From Gorsachius magnificus (taxonomy: Eukaryota; Chordata; Aves; Pelecaniformes; Ardeidae), in assembly GCA_034008185.1 (NCBI GenBank), contig CM067084.1, positions 68,854,612 through 68,918,611 on the forward strand: a stretch of DNA of 64,000 bases, given 5' to 3'. The notes beneath the pieces are model-generated. The model searched no databases and had not been told where the DNA came from. It was given only the letters and a program-made list of their open reading frames with translations. Shown here one piece after another: positions 56,901 through 64,000 of the stretch. Each line of letters opens with the position of its first letter. Positions within the stretch are counted from its first letter, which is position 1. Both the position numbers and the translations under genes were made by a program.

Positions 56901-58765
56901 AAATAGAAACTGTGAGGAAAGAAGCAGAAGCAAGAGAGATATTTGTGCTAACTGCACAAGAATATTAAAAAACCCTAGCCCTGGATACATACTGATGATA
57001 AATGTAATAAATGTAATGTAATAGTGAATTCTTACTCTTCTAAAGCCTGAAGCATGTTCCCAGATTCTTCAAAGGACAGAATATCGATGATTTGATCATT
57101 CATAATTATATCTTCACTGAAGACATCACCTGAATTAAACAGAGAATGATCCAGTTTGTGATTTTGACTGAGCTCATGCTGTATCTCCTAAAAAAAATAA
57201 AAGACAAGCTAGCTTCAGATTATAAAAAAAATTTACACTGAGTGCCTGATCTAATTTTATTGTAGGTAACTCTGGGTGAAAAGGTTCCTACTTATCAAAC
57301 TGTGCACCTGGAAAGAATATAAAGAGACTGTGTAATTCAGGTATGTATCTAAAATCAAACATACTTCTGTTTCAGGCTGAAATTTCTGTATATAACTGAT
57401 CCAGTATAAAAATGAAGAAATTAGTGGAGAAGACAGAAGACTCTACATTTACTTCAGTAGGCTTGTGAAAGCCTTCTAGGAGGTTATATTCCACTACAAA
57501 CTTTCTAGGCCAATTATTTAAAAATTACCATAGTACACAAATTATGTATAGCAAGACTACAGTATTACAAGGTGAACAAAATTAAAAACTAATCCTATGA
57601 ATGATGGGAATGACTCAGTTCACAGTCCAGTGAGACTCCCTTGAGACCGAGAGCTAATAAAGTTACTATACAAAAAAACAGTATAAATATCTGATACTAG
57701 GACCAAACTGGCCCTTTTTTATGGTTTCACTATCACAGCTTTTTCTGTAAAAAGAAACAAGGCACACCCTTTTCATGTAAAGGGATTATTTTTTCAGGCC
57801 TAAAAGAAGTAAAAATTGTTGATGGAGTAATTTTCAACCACAGAAAATAAAGCTGGAAGGGATTTGTGAGCGTCCCTCTGGTCTGTCCAGAGGGATGGGA
57901 GATCTACCACCATCCGAGCAAAGGAGGGTATCAAACCTCTGAGCACACCTCTCTCAGAGGACTGCTCCTACCACTGTAATATTCCAGTTGAGGTCTTTAG
58001 CTCCCTCCCGTTGAAGTAGTTCCACTCTATATAAATACCTAAAGAATTAATAGAAGCAAAGGCTGGAACTTGGGCAAACCTGATGAATATTTATCAGAGA
58101 TTGTATTTTCTCTCTCCAGCCCAGTATGCACTGAAACACTTTCTCCAAACTAGCACGGCTTGGTTAAAGAACACTAAAAATGCTCCATCCCCAAACCCAA
58201 CTGTTTTGCTTAATCAAACACTCAAGAGACTAAGGCACATCCAAGGAACTAAATTCAAATTCCTAGTCCTGATAATCAAAAATACACTTTGGACCCAAGT
58301 TTGCTGTGCTCAAGATGAGTGGGCTACGGCTTATAAACCACAGACATCCTGCCTCTCTCTCATTTTGGGTGACAAATTTTAAGCTAACATCCAGGTACTG
58401 ACAGCAGTTCTTTTGATCAGATTATCATTCTTACACTCCTCTCTAAATTTGTGCTAAAGATTACAGGTTGTAGAGATTACATTACCTGCAAATCCAATCC
58501 ATCGCTTGGTGGCTTTTTATTTATCTTCAAAAACTCTTATAGACAACCTGTACTAGTTAGCAGGTCATATCATCAGATATGATCAATGAAAAAATGTAAA
58601 TAAAGTACCATTACAGACAGTATGACTCACCTGGTTTTTACTACGGAAATTCCATTTTAATATTTGGGTTCGGTAAACAATGAAAAAACCAGCACACGTC
58701 AATACAAGGGAAACAAAAAAAGCAATGAAGAACCCTGAAGCATGGATGGCATGGCTGTATGAAAT
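11693..58765 (-). CDS. EVC2: EVC2 (limbin), 15 exons from the transmembrane exon to the stop; 5' exons outside window
   Basis: This is a single-pass membrane protein of the primary cilium that pairs with EVC in the EvC zone, binds Smoothened and promotes Hedgehog signalling; loss in humans causes Ellis-van Creveld syndrome (family knowledge). The sequence shows fifteen minus-strand exons: 58631-58765, 57036-57187, 47150-47474, 44393-44632, 42115-42290, 36866-37025, 35144-35608, 31934-32134, 30531-30653, 23285-23512, 20869-21080, 19350-19437, 13472-13665, 12498-12599 and 11693-11966. Phases match at all fourteen junctions and there is no internal stop. About 1,024 residues result: a membrane segment at 11-31 of this fragment, then a long Lys/Glu/Gln-rich, heptad-like cytoplasmic region, then the conserved C-terminal peptide. 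Similarity to remembered human limbin is nearly gap-free. Human limbin has 1,308 residues, so roughly the first 280 (signal peptide and ectodomain) are missing. The symbol is secure; exact boundaries rest on my reading of splice sites. Confidence 0.95.
12290..12330 (+). repeat. Degenerate ATAGA-type simple repeat
   Basis: Repeats of AATAGA/AATAGAAAT over about 40 bp in the last EVC2 intron. It is ordinary microsatellite sequence. Confidence 0.8.
12498..12599 (-). CDS. EVC2: EVC2 exon 14 of 15
   Basis: 102 nt: one base completing Arg, 33 codons, then AG of a split Ser codon. The acceptor is CTCCTTCAG and the donor GTAAGG. It encodes KNQELWQALENKIRQDLINR and then TLEKIPSPNKRKD; human has KHQSWWQALDGKLRGDLISR and GLEKMLWARKRKQ. 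The longer open frame on this strand here (12387-12644) is in another phase and is a shadow. The introns on either side (11967-12497 and 12600-13471) hold only an A18 run (12451-12468) and an AT-rich simple repeat. Confidence 0.93.
13472..13665 (-). CDS. EVC2: EVC2 exon 13 of 15
   Basis: 194 nt: 64 codons plus AG of a split Arg codon. The acceptor is CCTCTAG and the donor GTAACT. It begins ELRLAGYLAKLTRVPMG (human ELRLASYLARMAMVPGA), followed by a Leu-rich helix (LLHRILNLLLPSSSQSEVLS). It ends in an acidic, Ser-rich tail (AESDSNADESGSCKK) that runs straight into the basic start of the next exon. Confidence 0.93.
13706..13724 (+). repeat. Poly-G run
   Basis: A run of 14 G, an A, then GGGG, lying about 40 bp upstream (in gene sense) of EVC2 exon 13, where the transcript has the C-rich complement. 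Confidence 0.85.
14105..14119 (+). repeat. Poly-G run
   Basis: An uninterrupted run of about 15 G in the same intron as the run at 13706. Run length is uncertain, as is usual for such homopolymers. Confidence 0.85.
19350..19437 (-). CDS. EVC2: EVC2 exon 12 of 15: short, highly conserved
   Basis: 88 nt: one base completing Ser, then 29 codons, phase 0 at the end. The acceptor is CTTCAG and the donor GTAAGC. The core CVVLEDLLENIEADAF differs from human SVVLEDLLENMEADTF at three positions. The open frame continues past the donor into the intron to 19236, which is why a naive frame looks longer. Confidence 0.95.
20869..21080 (-). CDS. EVC2: EVC2 exon 11 of 15: Gln-rich coiled-coil segment
   Basis: 212 nt: 70 codons plus AG of a split Ser codon. 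The acceptor is TCCTCTAG and the donor GTAAGT. It starts EIEELDRKLEYEMLHKESAQ (human ELQELERKLEDQLVQQEAAQ), passes through QQQ and a Gly/Leu-rich linker, and continues VNADRQVTVLLRQAMNKCRQ (human VDSERQVSTVLHQALSKSQT). It is shorter than the human counterpart across the linker by only a few residues, if at all. The intron below (19438-20868) has no recognised content. Confidence 0.93.
23285..23512 (-). CDS. EVC2: EVC2 exon 10 of 15: coiled-coil segment
   Basis: 228 nt, 76 codons, phase 0 at both ends. The acceptor is a T-run ending TTTTTAG and the donor GTAAGT. It encodes VEYEFLLEKERQLHDLENKL and SKMLELYTAIISVQALLFEQ, then ECIQILEAHNP. It aligns with human VRGELLRERVQRMEAQEGGF, TLSAYTALLSIQDLLLEEL and CTQILESHS without gaps. 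No start-codon frame covers it, so it is visible only through homology and splice signals. The neighbouring intron 21081-23284 is plain. Confidence 0.92.
23513..30530 (-). other. EVC2 intron, 7.0 kb, between exons 9 and 10
   Basis: AT-rich intron with one clear insertion, the CR1 at 29640-30203. A degenerate GAAT-type simple repeat lies at about 27821-27858 in and beside a short open frame. A 12-bp motif (TGTGATATTCTC) occurs twice within about 25 bp near 25602-25635. I see nothing else. Confidence 0.7.
29640..30203 (+). mobile_element. CR1 LINE, 5'-truncated, antisense to EVC2
   Basis: Plus-strand CR1 with the landmark segments in order: 'gccaaccataccctgggcca', 'ggtcgagggaggtgattctg', 'ggacctgttggagcaggtcc', 'ggcctggagaagagaaggct', 'gatgccccatccctgga', 'ggctttaagcaacctggtct' and a decayed 3' end near 30190-30203. 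A segment of roughly 70 bp that normally lies between the 'gatttagattagat' and 'gatgccccatccctgg' parts is missing, at about 30050. Open frames at 29602-29959 belong to this element and are not genes. Confidence 0.92.
30531..30653 (-). CDS. EVC2: EVC2 exon 9 of 15: basic linker and helix
   Basis: 123 nt, 41 codons, phase 0 at both ends. The acceptor is TTCTTACAG and the donor GTAAGT. It starts QHSKMKKTGSRNRNK, a basic linker matching the Ser/Lys/Arg-rich linker in human limbin (SKVRKSRSKSKSK). It continues with a helix, LKKSLQDKIFIYEDSVKDE, against human LKKCIEDKIHLCEEQASED. The bird linker is about as long but less repetitive in Ser-Lys than the human one. The adjoining intron 30654-31933 has nothing recognisable. 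Confidence 0.92.
31934..32134 (-). CDS. EVC2: EVC2 exon 8 of 15: helical segment
   Basis: 201 nt, 67 codons, phase 0 at both ends. Conserved blocks are SLSKEELLRMRQELHCCFSQ and LAWPKIRARTLLQAF (human SLSEEELLRMRQEVHGCFAQ and LALPKIRARVLLQQF). An earlier AG five bases upstream (TCAG before GCAG) would break the phase, so GCAG at 32135 is the chosen acceptor. The donor GTGGGA lacks the usual A at +3. The intron on its 5' side (32135-35143) includes a possible ancient CR1-like scrap at 33739-33800. Confidence 0.94.
33739..33800 (+). repeat. Possible ancient CR1/L3-like scrap
   Basis: The text 'gaaagacccgctgggtcata' followed by 'ctcgtgcaggtctgctcgca' resembles the 3' part of old amniote CR1-like elements as I remember them. 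It is short and diverged, so this is a weak call. Confidence 0.3.
35144..35608 (-). CDS. EVC2: EVC2 exon 7 of 15: largest coding exon in the window
   Basis: 465 nt, 155 codons, phase 0 at both ends. It begins QKEHRKEQ (human HKEQRREQ) and ends SWEQSVFMQ (human RWEHLIFMK). In between are heptad-rich stretches: EELKELLFSLTEKTVEELKR, then an aliphatic patch (VPKMFLLEAVEEHKKEM) and a Glu/Leu/Gln-rich helix. The acceptor is a NAGNAG site (CAGCAG), so the first Gln may be optional. The donor is GTATCT, a weaker match to consensus than at other exons, and the open frame runs on past it to 35105. The plus-strand frame 35183-35437 is its shadow. Confidence 0.95.
36866..37025 (-). CDS. EVC2: EVC2 exon 6 of 15: basic coiled-coil segment
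   Basis: 160 nt: one base completing Arg, then 53 codons ending in phase 0. The acceptor is TTATTGCAG and the donor GTAATT. DLKQEKQKLRQKLITKRRRE is nearly the same as human DLKQEKKKLHQKLITKRRRE. The strongly basic KRRRE block at the end is unchanged between bird and human. The next intron (35609-36865) is ordinary AT-rich sequence with an A-rich patch at 35940-35990. Confidence 0.96.
37026..42114 (-). other. EVC2 intron, 5.1 kb, between exons 5 and 6
   Basis: AT-rich intron with a short purine-rich microsatellite-like patch (AAGGAAGGAAGG, about 37268-37280) and a TTTA-repeat patch near 38193-38206. Open frames such as 38581-38775, 38867-39088 and 42582-42977 have no splice or family support. 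I recognise no transposable element. Confidence 0.65.
42115..42290 (-). CDS. EVC2: EVC2 exon 5 of 15: helical segment
   Basis: 176 nt: 58 codons plus AG of a split Arg codon. The acceptor is TCCTGTAG and the donor GTAAAT. It carries IEELMDFLQASKKYHLNRRF, which matches human VEELMDFFQASKRYHLSKRF, then a basic/aliphatic helix ending SSLINKME. No exon-length frame competes with it in this region. Confidence 0.94.
44393..44632 (-). CDS. EVC2: EVC2 exon 4 of 15: helical segment
   Basis: 240 nt, 80 codons, phase 0 at both ends. The acceptor is a pyrimidine tract ending TCTCTGGAG and the donor GTAATA. Conserved blocks include AKAYRQLAVTQRKELHNIFF and ATFKGELKLEAAK, each matching human limbin with few changes. 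I chose the acceptor at 44632 because it aligns the junction NEK/PAVEY with human ERSAVEC without a gap. The intron below (42291-44392) shows nothing recognisable. Confidence 0.94.
46727..46739 (+). repeat. Poly-G run
   Basis: An uninterrupted run of about 13 G in the intron between EVC2 exons 3 and 4. Confidence 0.85.
47150..47474 (-). CDS. EVC2: EVC2 exon 3 of 15: conserved coiled-coil segment
   Basis: 325 nt: one base completing the split Asp, then 108 codons ending in phase 0. The acceptor is TTTCTGCAG and the donor GTAAAT. It is among the most conserved pieces: EIQEEYERKMVALTAEC and LETRKKMEAQ are almost identical to human limbin. The long helical stretch rich in Lys, Glu, Met and Gln is typical of a coiled coil. 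The following intron (44633-47149) contains a 13-base G run at 46727-46739 and no other feature I recognise. Confidence 0.95.
52024..52089 (+). repeat. Perfect 33-bp tandem duplication
   Basis: Two identical, directly adjacent 33-bp units (52024-52056 and 52057-52089), each starting GGGCACAATGCC and ending CACTGAGT. They lie in a GC-richer patch of the EVC2 intron between exons 2 and 3. Because 33 is a multiple of three, the plus-strand frame through it repeats the 11-residue unit GHNANGSAALS. Confidence 0.95.
52654..52705 (+). repeat. Perfect 24-bp tandem duplication
   Basis: Two identical 24-bp units (52654-52677 and 52678-52701), each CAGCTACCGACTG... ending AAATTTGT, followed by a further CAGC. 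They sit about 565 bp from the 33-bp duplication in the same intron. Confidence 0.95.
57036..57187 (-). CDS. EVC2: EVC2 exon 2 of 15: juxtamembrane cytoplasmic segment
   Basis: 152 nt beginning in phase 0 and leaving two bases (GA) of a split Asp codon. The acceptor is a long T-run ending TTTAG and the donor GTAAGA. The acidic stretch ends MNDQIIDILSFEESGNMLQA; human limbin has NDQMIDILSSEDPGSMLQAL at the same place. The exon joins the membrane-proximal region to the coiled-coil region. The 9.6-kb intron that follows is the largest in the window. Confidence 0.92.
58631..58765 (-). CDS. EVC2: EVC2 exon 1 of 15 in window: transmembrane segment
   Basis: 135 nt, phase 0 at both ends, 45 residues. 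The acceptor is TTTCAG and the donor GTGAGT. The core GFFIAFFVSLVLTCAGFFIV is one hydrophobic helix, followed by a basic stretch (YRTQILKWNFRSK). That gives the positive-inside pattern of a type I protein with its C-terminal part in the cytoplasm. Human limbin has a closely matching segment (GFFIAFLLSLVLTW). By the human count this is probably exon 8 of 22. The intron on its 3' side (57188-58630, 1,443 nt) holds nothing clear apart from a possible microexon at 58486-58524. Confidence 0.93.
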
Positions 58766-60057
58766 CTGAAATTAAAAGATCATATTATTAAAATTACATT
58801 TTATATATACATAGAAAGATCAGACTCCAAGATTATGACTGTAAGCAACATAGGAAATTATTTTTAAATGGTTTTACACAACTTTAGGGTTTCTCAGCAT
58901 TAAGTTATAATTACTACATTTTTATTAATATTTTCAAACAAGTGTCTATTTTCTATAGGTTTTCAAGTCAGTGTGGTTTGTTGTGTTCACCTAGTCCAAA
59001 TTCCTGTGTAACTCCAAGCAGCAGAACTCCCACAGATTGAATTTTAGGTGCTGTGTCTTTTGAGTGTCCTGCACTTAACAGCCTGTTTTCCACCGTTGCC
59101 AACCTGTCCTAAGTCTCACTGAAATTAATAGCATTTGATGATGCTCAGAGCCTCCAGAAAAATCAGTCTAATGTTGGCTACCTTTAATTAATGGCCATTT
59201 CTTCATTCGATAAAAGTCAGTAATCACCATAGGGAAAAAGCACCAATATGAGTTCAGAATAAGCATGTAGCTGACAGTTGACAAAACCACCCAGTTTGTG
59301 TGCACACTTGCAGTTTCTGAATGAATCAGAGTCAGAAAAGAATAGCAGGAGCACTGGAACCATGAGCCAGCTAACAACTTTGCAGTCCTTTCACTTTAGC
59401 TCTTAATTTAATCTTTAAATTGAATTGTATTAAAAATTAATTTTTACTTCATGCTCCATGTAGCAAAAGTTAATTCAGTGTTTGTTTAGTTCTTTGAGAT
59501 TTCTGGATGAAAAACATAGCACAGCTATTCGTATAATGTTTCACCACAAACTAATCACTCTGCTGGGGCTAGAAAGTGTAAATAATTAACATGCTGCTTG
59601 CAAGCTGGGCTTGGTCATCTCTTGGAGCAGAAACCTGAGAGCATTCCATGGAATCAACGGTAATTTTGTACAGGAAGCAGAATAATCAAACATGGTCCAC
59701 AATTTGAAAAGGATTTATTTCAATTAAACAGCAGAATTTTATCCTTTTACTGTCTAGTTTTTCTCTCTCTAATATGTCTTTGTACACTGAAAGTCTAACT
59801 GAAAGGAACTGCTTCAGGTCAGACTTTGCTCTTTCACAGGCCCAGCTCCTCAAAGCTGCTGGAGATGCTCACCATTGATTTCAACATGACTTCAGCTGAA
59901 TTAGGCGACAGTGTCAGTATCAAGAAACCATAAAAACGTTAATACAGGCTACTATTTGGCACTTGCAGTTCCAAGATGAAGATCCAAGCGTGATACTGTA
60001 CATACAGAATCAACAATTGCTCTGACTGACAGAGGTATGTTTGGTTTGGGTTTTTTA
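58766..60057. other. EVC2 upstream intron, no recognised exon
   Basis: Intron sequence on the 5' side of the transmembrane exon. A 35-codon open stretch in minus sense (about 59115-58990) ends at a GTGAAC donor-like site, but the translation does not match the limbin ectodomain. I see no conserved exon here. Confidence 0.55.
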
Positions 60058-60622
60058 TAGAATAATGGAAGCACTGAACTGTTTGGGTTGGAAGGAACCT
60101 TAACGATCATCCAGTTCCACCCCCCCTGCCATGGGCAGGGACACCTTCCACTAGACCAGGTTGCTCAAAGCCCCATCCAGCCTGGCCTTGAACGCTTCCA
60201 GGCATCCACAACCTCTCTGACCAACGTATTCCAATGCCTCACAACCCTCACAGTGAAGAATTTCTTCCTAATATCTAATCTAAATCTACCCTTTCAGTTT
60301 AAAACCACCACCCCTAGTCTTATCACTACACTCCTTGATAAGGAGTCCGTCCCCATCTTTCCTGTAGGCCCCCTGTAAGTACTGAAAGGCTGCAATCAGG
60401 TCTCCCCAGAGCCTTCTCTTCTCCAGGCTGAACAACCCGAACTCTTTCAACCTGTCCTCACACAGGAAGTGCTCCAGCCCTCGGATCATCCTTGCGGCCC
60501 TCCTCTGGACCTGCTCAAGCAGGTCCATGACCTTCTTATGCTGGGGGCCTCAGAGCTGAACACAGTACTCCAGGTGGGGTCTCATCAGGGTGGAGTAGAG
60601 GGGCAGAATTCCCTCCCTCAAC
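60058..60622 (-). mobile_element. CR1 LINE, 5'-truncated, same strand as EVC2
   Basis: The minus strand carries CR1 from 'gttgagggagggaattctgc' at 60622 through 'ggacctgctcaagcaggtcc'-type text in complement, 'agcctggagaagagaaggct' and 'gatgcctggaagcgttcaag', to 'ggttggaaggttccttccaa'-like text near 60060. Unlike the copy at 29640, it keeps the segment before 'gttgtggatgcctgg'. The minus frame 60286-60528 and the plus frame 60088-60378 are CR1 text. Confidence 0.92.
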
Positions 60623-63600
60623 CAGTTTTTTAATGTGCTTAATCTAAAATAATGAAACCCTTGAAGCAGTTTGAGGTTCAACCAAATGTTTTGGGACTAA
60701 GTGTTTACCCAAGCAAGCCAGCTATGTGCTGAATTCCTTCTAATACCTTTACACATCTTTCAATTTTAAATGGAAACAAGAAAGAAAAGAAAAAGAGGAG
60801 CAACACATTAATTTCCCAGTTCCACATGTAATTACCAACACATTGTCTGAATGTTTTCTCTTGATGTAGCTTCCTTACTACTCTGGCCAATTGCTTCCGT
60901 TATGCTCCCTGGTACCATGGCCGACCACTGAGGACACCCAGCCCATCTAGATCAGTGTCAGCACCAGCTCTCTCCTCCTCTGACTCTGCGCTGCCCCCCA
61001 GTTCCTTGCCATGAGCTCAGTTAAAGCTGCATCATTTTGCAACAAAATACATTCATCTTGGAAGACGATTATGTAAATATTAAATAACTCCTTTCCCTAA
61101 CCCAGTGTTTACTCCCTTCAGAGATCAAAAGGTATTGCCCATACCCCTTGAACAGTCACAGAGCCAACACACATCCGTGTGTGACTTGGAAAAAATGCAA
61201 TTCCTCTGAAGTCAATCTGCTGTCCCCAGCTTCTCCGGTTGCACTAGGTGGACAAGAGGGAATCACAGAAGGGTTCTCCTTGAGATCTGCACACCAAGGC
61301 AAGGTCCTACCTCCTTCAAGGAACAGGAGATGCTGTAGATAATACTTAGGAAAAAAATGCTACTTTGGAACTACTTTATCATTTTGTCTGAATTCACTCT
61401 CATTTGTCTAATTTCCAAGCACTCTGTGAAATTTAGGGGTCTCTCTAGGCTTCCGGGGAAAGCAGGAATCTGGTGATGGTATGGGTTCAGTGAAGCTGAA
61501 ATGAAGCTGGTTAAGTTTTGATGGAGAAAAAGCGCTGGCTAGGGAATGATCCTGTGCTTTCTAAGTAAAAGGAGAGACCTATGGTGAGACAGTCATCCTG
61601 CATCGGGGCAGGCAGTTCTGTCAGAGGTTAAGCTCCAATGGAGAAAAAATAGACAGGGAATTATCTGTGCTTTTATACCTAGAGAAAATGGGTTCTGGAA
61701 GGACAGCCCATGTCATCGAGGAGCTGTAAACCCAAGCAGGAGGACACAGCAGGCACCTCATGGCATCTGAAAGCATCACAGTGGGTGATGCGGGGCAGGT
61801 GCCAGAGCCCCTGCACAAACCACGGCACAGGACCAGTGTTGGCACTGCAGGCAGACCTTCAAACCACTGGCACACCAGTGAGCCTCAAAACCAGTATCCT
61901 AAGCTAACTTCTTAAGCCGTCCCAATAGTGGGAAGAGGCATTACAGGCCCAAGTTTCTTTCAAAAATTGCTGTGTTCCCACTGGTTGAAAGGATGCTGAG
62001 GGAAGCAAGCCTGGTAGAAACCAGACCAAAGTAATTATTATCATCCATCCCGTGCAATGTGCTTAGGTGGAAGAAATTACTTTCAGCCTTTTCACTACAG
62101 CTTCCCATTCAGCATCAAAACCACCCAGCTGAGGGCAGAGGCACACAGTACTCACAGCCCCTGAAGCGCTGTGGGAAGGCATCCAGCATGGACACTCAGA
62201 TGAGCAGCACTCATATTTTTTTTACAGCCCACAAAATTACCTTGTCACAGGCAACCAAGCACTTTCTTCCAGCGGTGCAGAAGAGAACATCCACAGGATT
62301 TGTAAAACTTTAATGAACAGCACAGTAGCCAACTGTGCAAGAAAACCATGTGAAAGCTGACGGGACCAATTTAGCACGGCACTGCCATGACTACCTAATT
62401 AATTCTTCTCTTTTCTGTCCCCAAAGTCAACATTTAATATCCACTTAGTCACACATGTGTGTTGGCTTTACTACACCCATGAACAGCTTTAAATAATGAT
62501 TTTTAATAAATAAAATCTGAGATTGAGAACTTTTATGACAGCTGAAGACATGGACGAAATACAATACATTGCGCCTTGTTCAGCTGATCATAATTTCCTT
62601 GCACAAATTGATTTCATTCTGAAACACCTTATGCGTGGCCACAGCCCAAAGGCAAATATTATGCGTATGAAACATGATGTGTTCCATAATTTCTAAGCTT
62701 TATTTTTCAAAAATTAATGGTATTCTCCACACACCTTTACTACACATTTTAATTACAAGACCTGTTGATTTAATAAGTTCAAATGCAGCTGAGCCAATTT
62801 TGCCAAACTATGGAATAGTTTCCACGAACTTGTTGAGGTCTAATTATCAAGTTAAAGTTGGGAAAAACCCCACACTATAAAGGTTTTAAGTATAGCAATA
62901 GATTGCAGGAGTTTTCACAGTGGGTTGAGGTGAATATAACTTCATCACCAACTGCTGCAGATCAATTCACACTGAACTCTACAGAAAACCATTCATGAAG
63001 CTATTTTTCTAACCCCAGCAGCTACTGCATGGCTTATACCTTTAAGAATAAGAGTTTCCAAAAAATACAGTTATGGTAATTCCAAGAATAATTCTTAGCT
63101 ATACAAACGCCCAATCCTTTAAAATCTTACTAGATCTTTATACAGGAACAATGAATTCCCTAGCTCATGTGTAGTTTTACTTTATATCACGTTTAATTCT
63201 GGCTTTCGTTTTAACAGAATGGGCAGCTGATCTTCAACTACAAGAAAGCCAAGTCTGGACTTATATCTATTACAGTAATAGAAGCTAAGAGGGCAAGAGA
63301 TCCCCAGCAAAATAGACCTGCTGGAACAAGAGGCCCCTGTGCCCAATCTCCAAATAGATTACTGATTTTAAAGGTGGAGAGGAACTCATGAGACAGGCCC
63401 ATGGAACGAATGAGCAGTCTAATCCTTATGACATCTTCAAGCAAGCCCCATCCACATGAACTTTAGATTTCAAATGATACAACCATGGCAAAAATGTTCT
63501 GGGGTGAAACAAACTATTTTCTACTGCCTGAACACAAATAATCACAGTGCTCTTGCCAACCAAGCCACAGCTCCTTAAAGAAAAAACACTTGCAACACAG

Positions 63601-64000
63601 CAGCCAGTCAAAGTAATGAGGGATTGGGGGTGAAAAACAAGTTTGGTGAACAGATTACTCTAGCAATGAAACCGATGGATGCAGTGGGGAGTTCTGCAAT
63701 AAAAAGTTATCTAGAAGAGTAACACTGTTTGCTGCAATCAATGTAATTTAGAAGGTTTATTTGGCCTCTTAGAAACCGTGTTAATTCAGAAGACAAGCAC
63801 AGACAGTCATACTGGAAGGATAGCTAGTTAAAATACGAAAGGCAAACATAAACTATGCCTCTCTTACCACAGTTTTATTTCTCAGGCTCCCCACACAGCT
63901 ATTTTCTGTGTATCAGCACGATACAGAAACCTTTTCTCAGTCCGTGGAGGGTAACTCCACCCTTTTGGAAAGGCAAAAAGCTAAAAGTGGCTAAGCACAG
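60623..64000. other. EVC2 upstream intron to the window edge, no recognised exon
   Basis: I looked on the minus strand for the limbin ectodomain and signal-peptide exons and found none. Several donor-like sites exist (for example at 60833, 62240 and 63866), but the frames before them either stop or do not resemble limbin. Confidence 0.55.

Larger units (their letters stand above)
47475..57035 (-). other. EVC2 intron, 9.6 kb, between exons 2 and 3
   Basis: The largest intron in the window. Most of it is plain AT-rich sequence. The exception is 51.8-52.8 kb, which is GC-richer, carries two tandem duplications (listed separately) and holds the longest repeat-free chance frame of the plus strand (51838-52350, 170 codons). 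The segment 48780-49215 is also open for 137 codons on the plus strand. Neither frame resembles a family I know. Confidence 0.7.

Noticed and set aside
60286..60528. 80-codon minus-strand frame starting MDLLEQVQRR
   Set aside because: Standard CR1 text from the end of its second reading frame; part of the CR1 at 60058-60622.
62240..62305. Minus-strand stretch VDVLFCTAGRKCLVACDK before a GTAATT donor
   Set aside because: It looks coding but does not align with the limbin sequence before the membrane segment, has no good acceptor, and the frame stops just upstream.
63866..63972. Minus-strand stretch LFAFPKGW...YRADTQK ending near a GTAAGA donor, faintly like part of the limbin ectodomain (LFAF..., and a W-x-S-x-x-N-x-T-like end)
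   Set aside because: An in-frame stop precedes the donor, only four to six positions match, and the two resemblances belong to distant parts of human limbin. Probably chance.

Overview
The window is nuclear DNA from a bird, probably a neoavian. Two things point to this: CR1 LINE copies with the (ATTCTRTG)n 3' end typical of bird CR1, and a 572-bp solo LTR of a family I know from many neoavian genomes. It is vertebrate intron and intergenic sequence. There are no operons, RNA genes, CRISPR arrays or prokaryotic features, and most open frames above 60 codons are chance or repeat-derived.

The window holds one recognisable gene, EVC2 (limbin, the Ellis-van Creveld syndrome 2 gene), on the minus strand. 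I could build fifteen consecutive coding exons from 58765 down to the stop codon at 11693. Every junction is GT-AG, and the reading phase carries through all fourteen introns without a break. They encode about 1,024 residues: the single transmembrane segment and the entire cytoplasmic coiled-coil part, through to the C-terminus. By the human 22-exon model the seven ectodomain/signal-peptide exons are missing. I could not find them in 58.8-64 kb, so they most likely lie beyond the right edge, together with the start codon and promoter.

Layout: 1-11.7 kb is the region downstream of EVC2, with a truncated CR1, two short CR1 tails, the solo LTR and probably the EVC2 3' UTR. 11.7-58.8 kb is the EVC2 exon/intron body, with introns of 0.5-9.6 kb. 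Its introns hold one antisense CR1 (29.6-30.2 kb), three poly-G runs and two recent tandem duplications in a locally GC-richer patch near 52 kb. 58.8-64 kb is the intron upstream of the transmembrane exon, with a sense-oriented CR1 at 60.06-60.62 kb.

EVC2 works with EVC at the base of the primary cilium, where the complex binds activated Smoothened and promotes Hedgehog output. The C-terminal peptide encoded by the last exon is the part that tethers the complex in that zone. I found no evidence of a previously undescribed biological system. The most useful results are the complete phased exon model and a few splice-site and repeat details.
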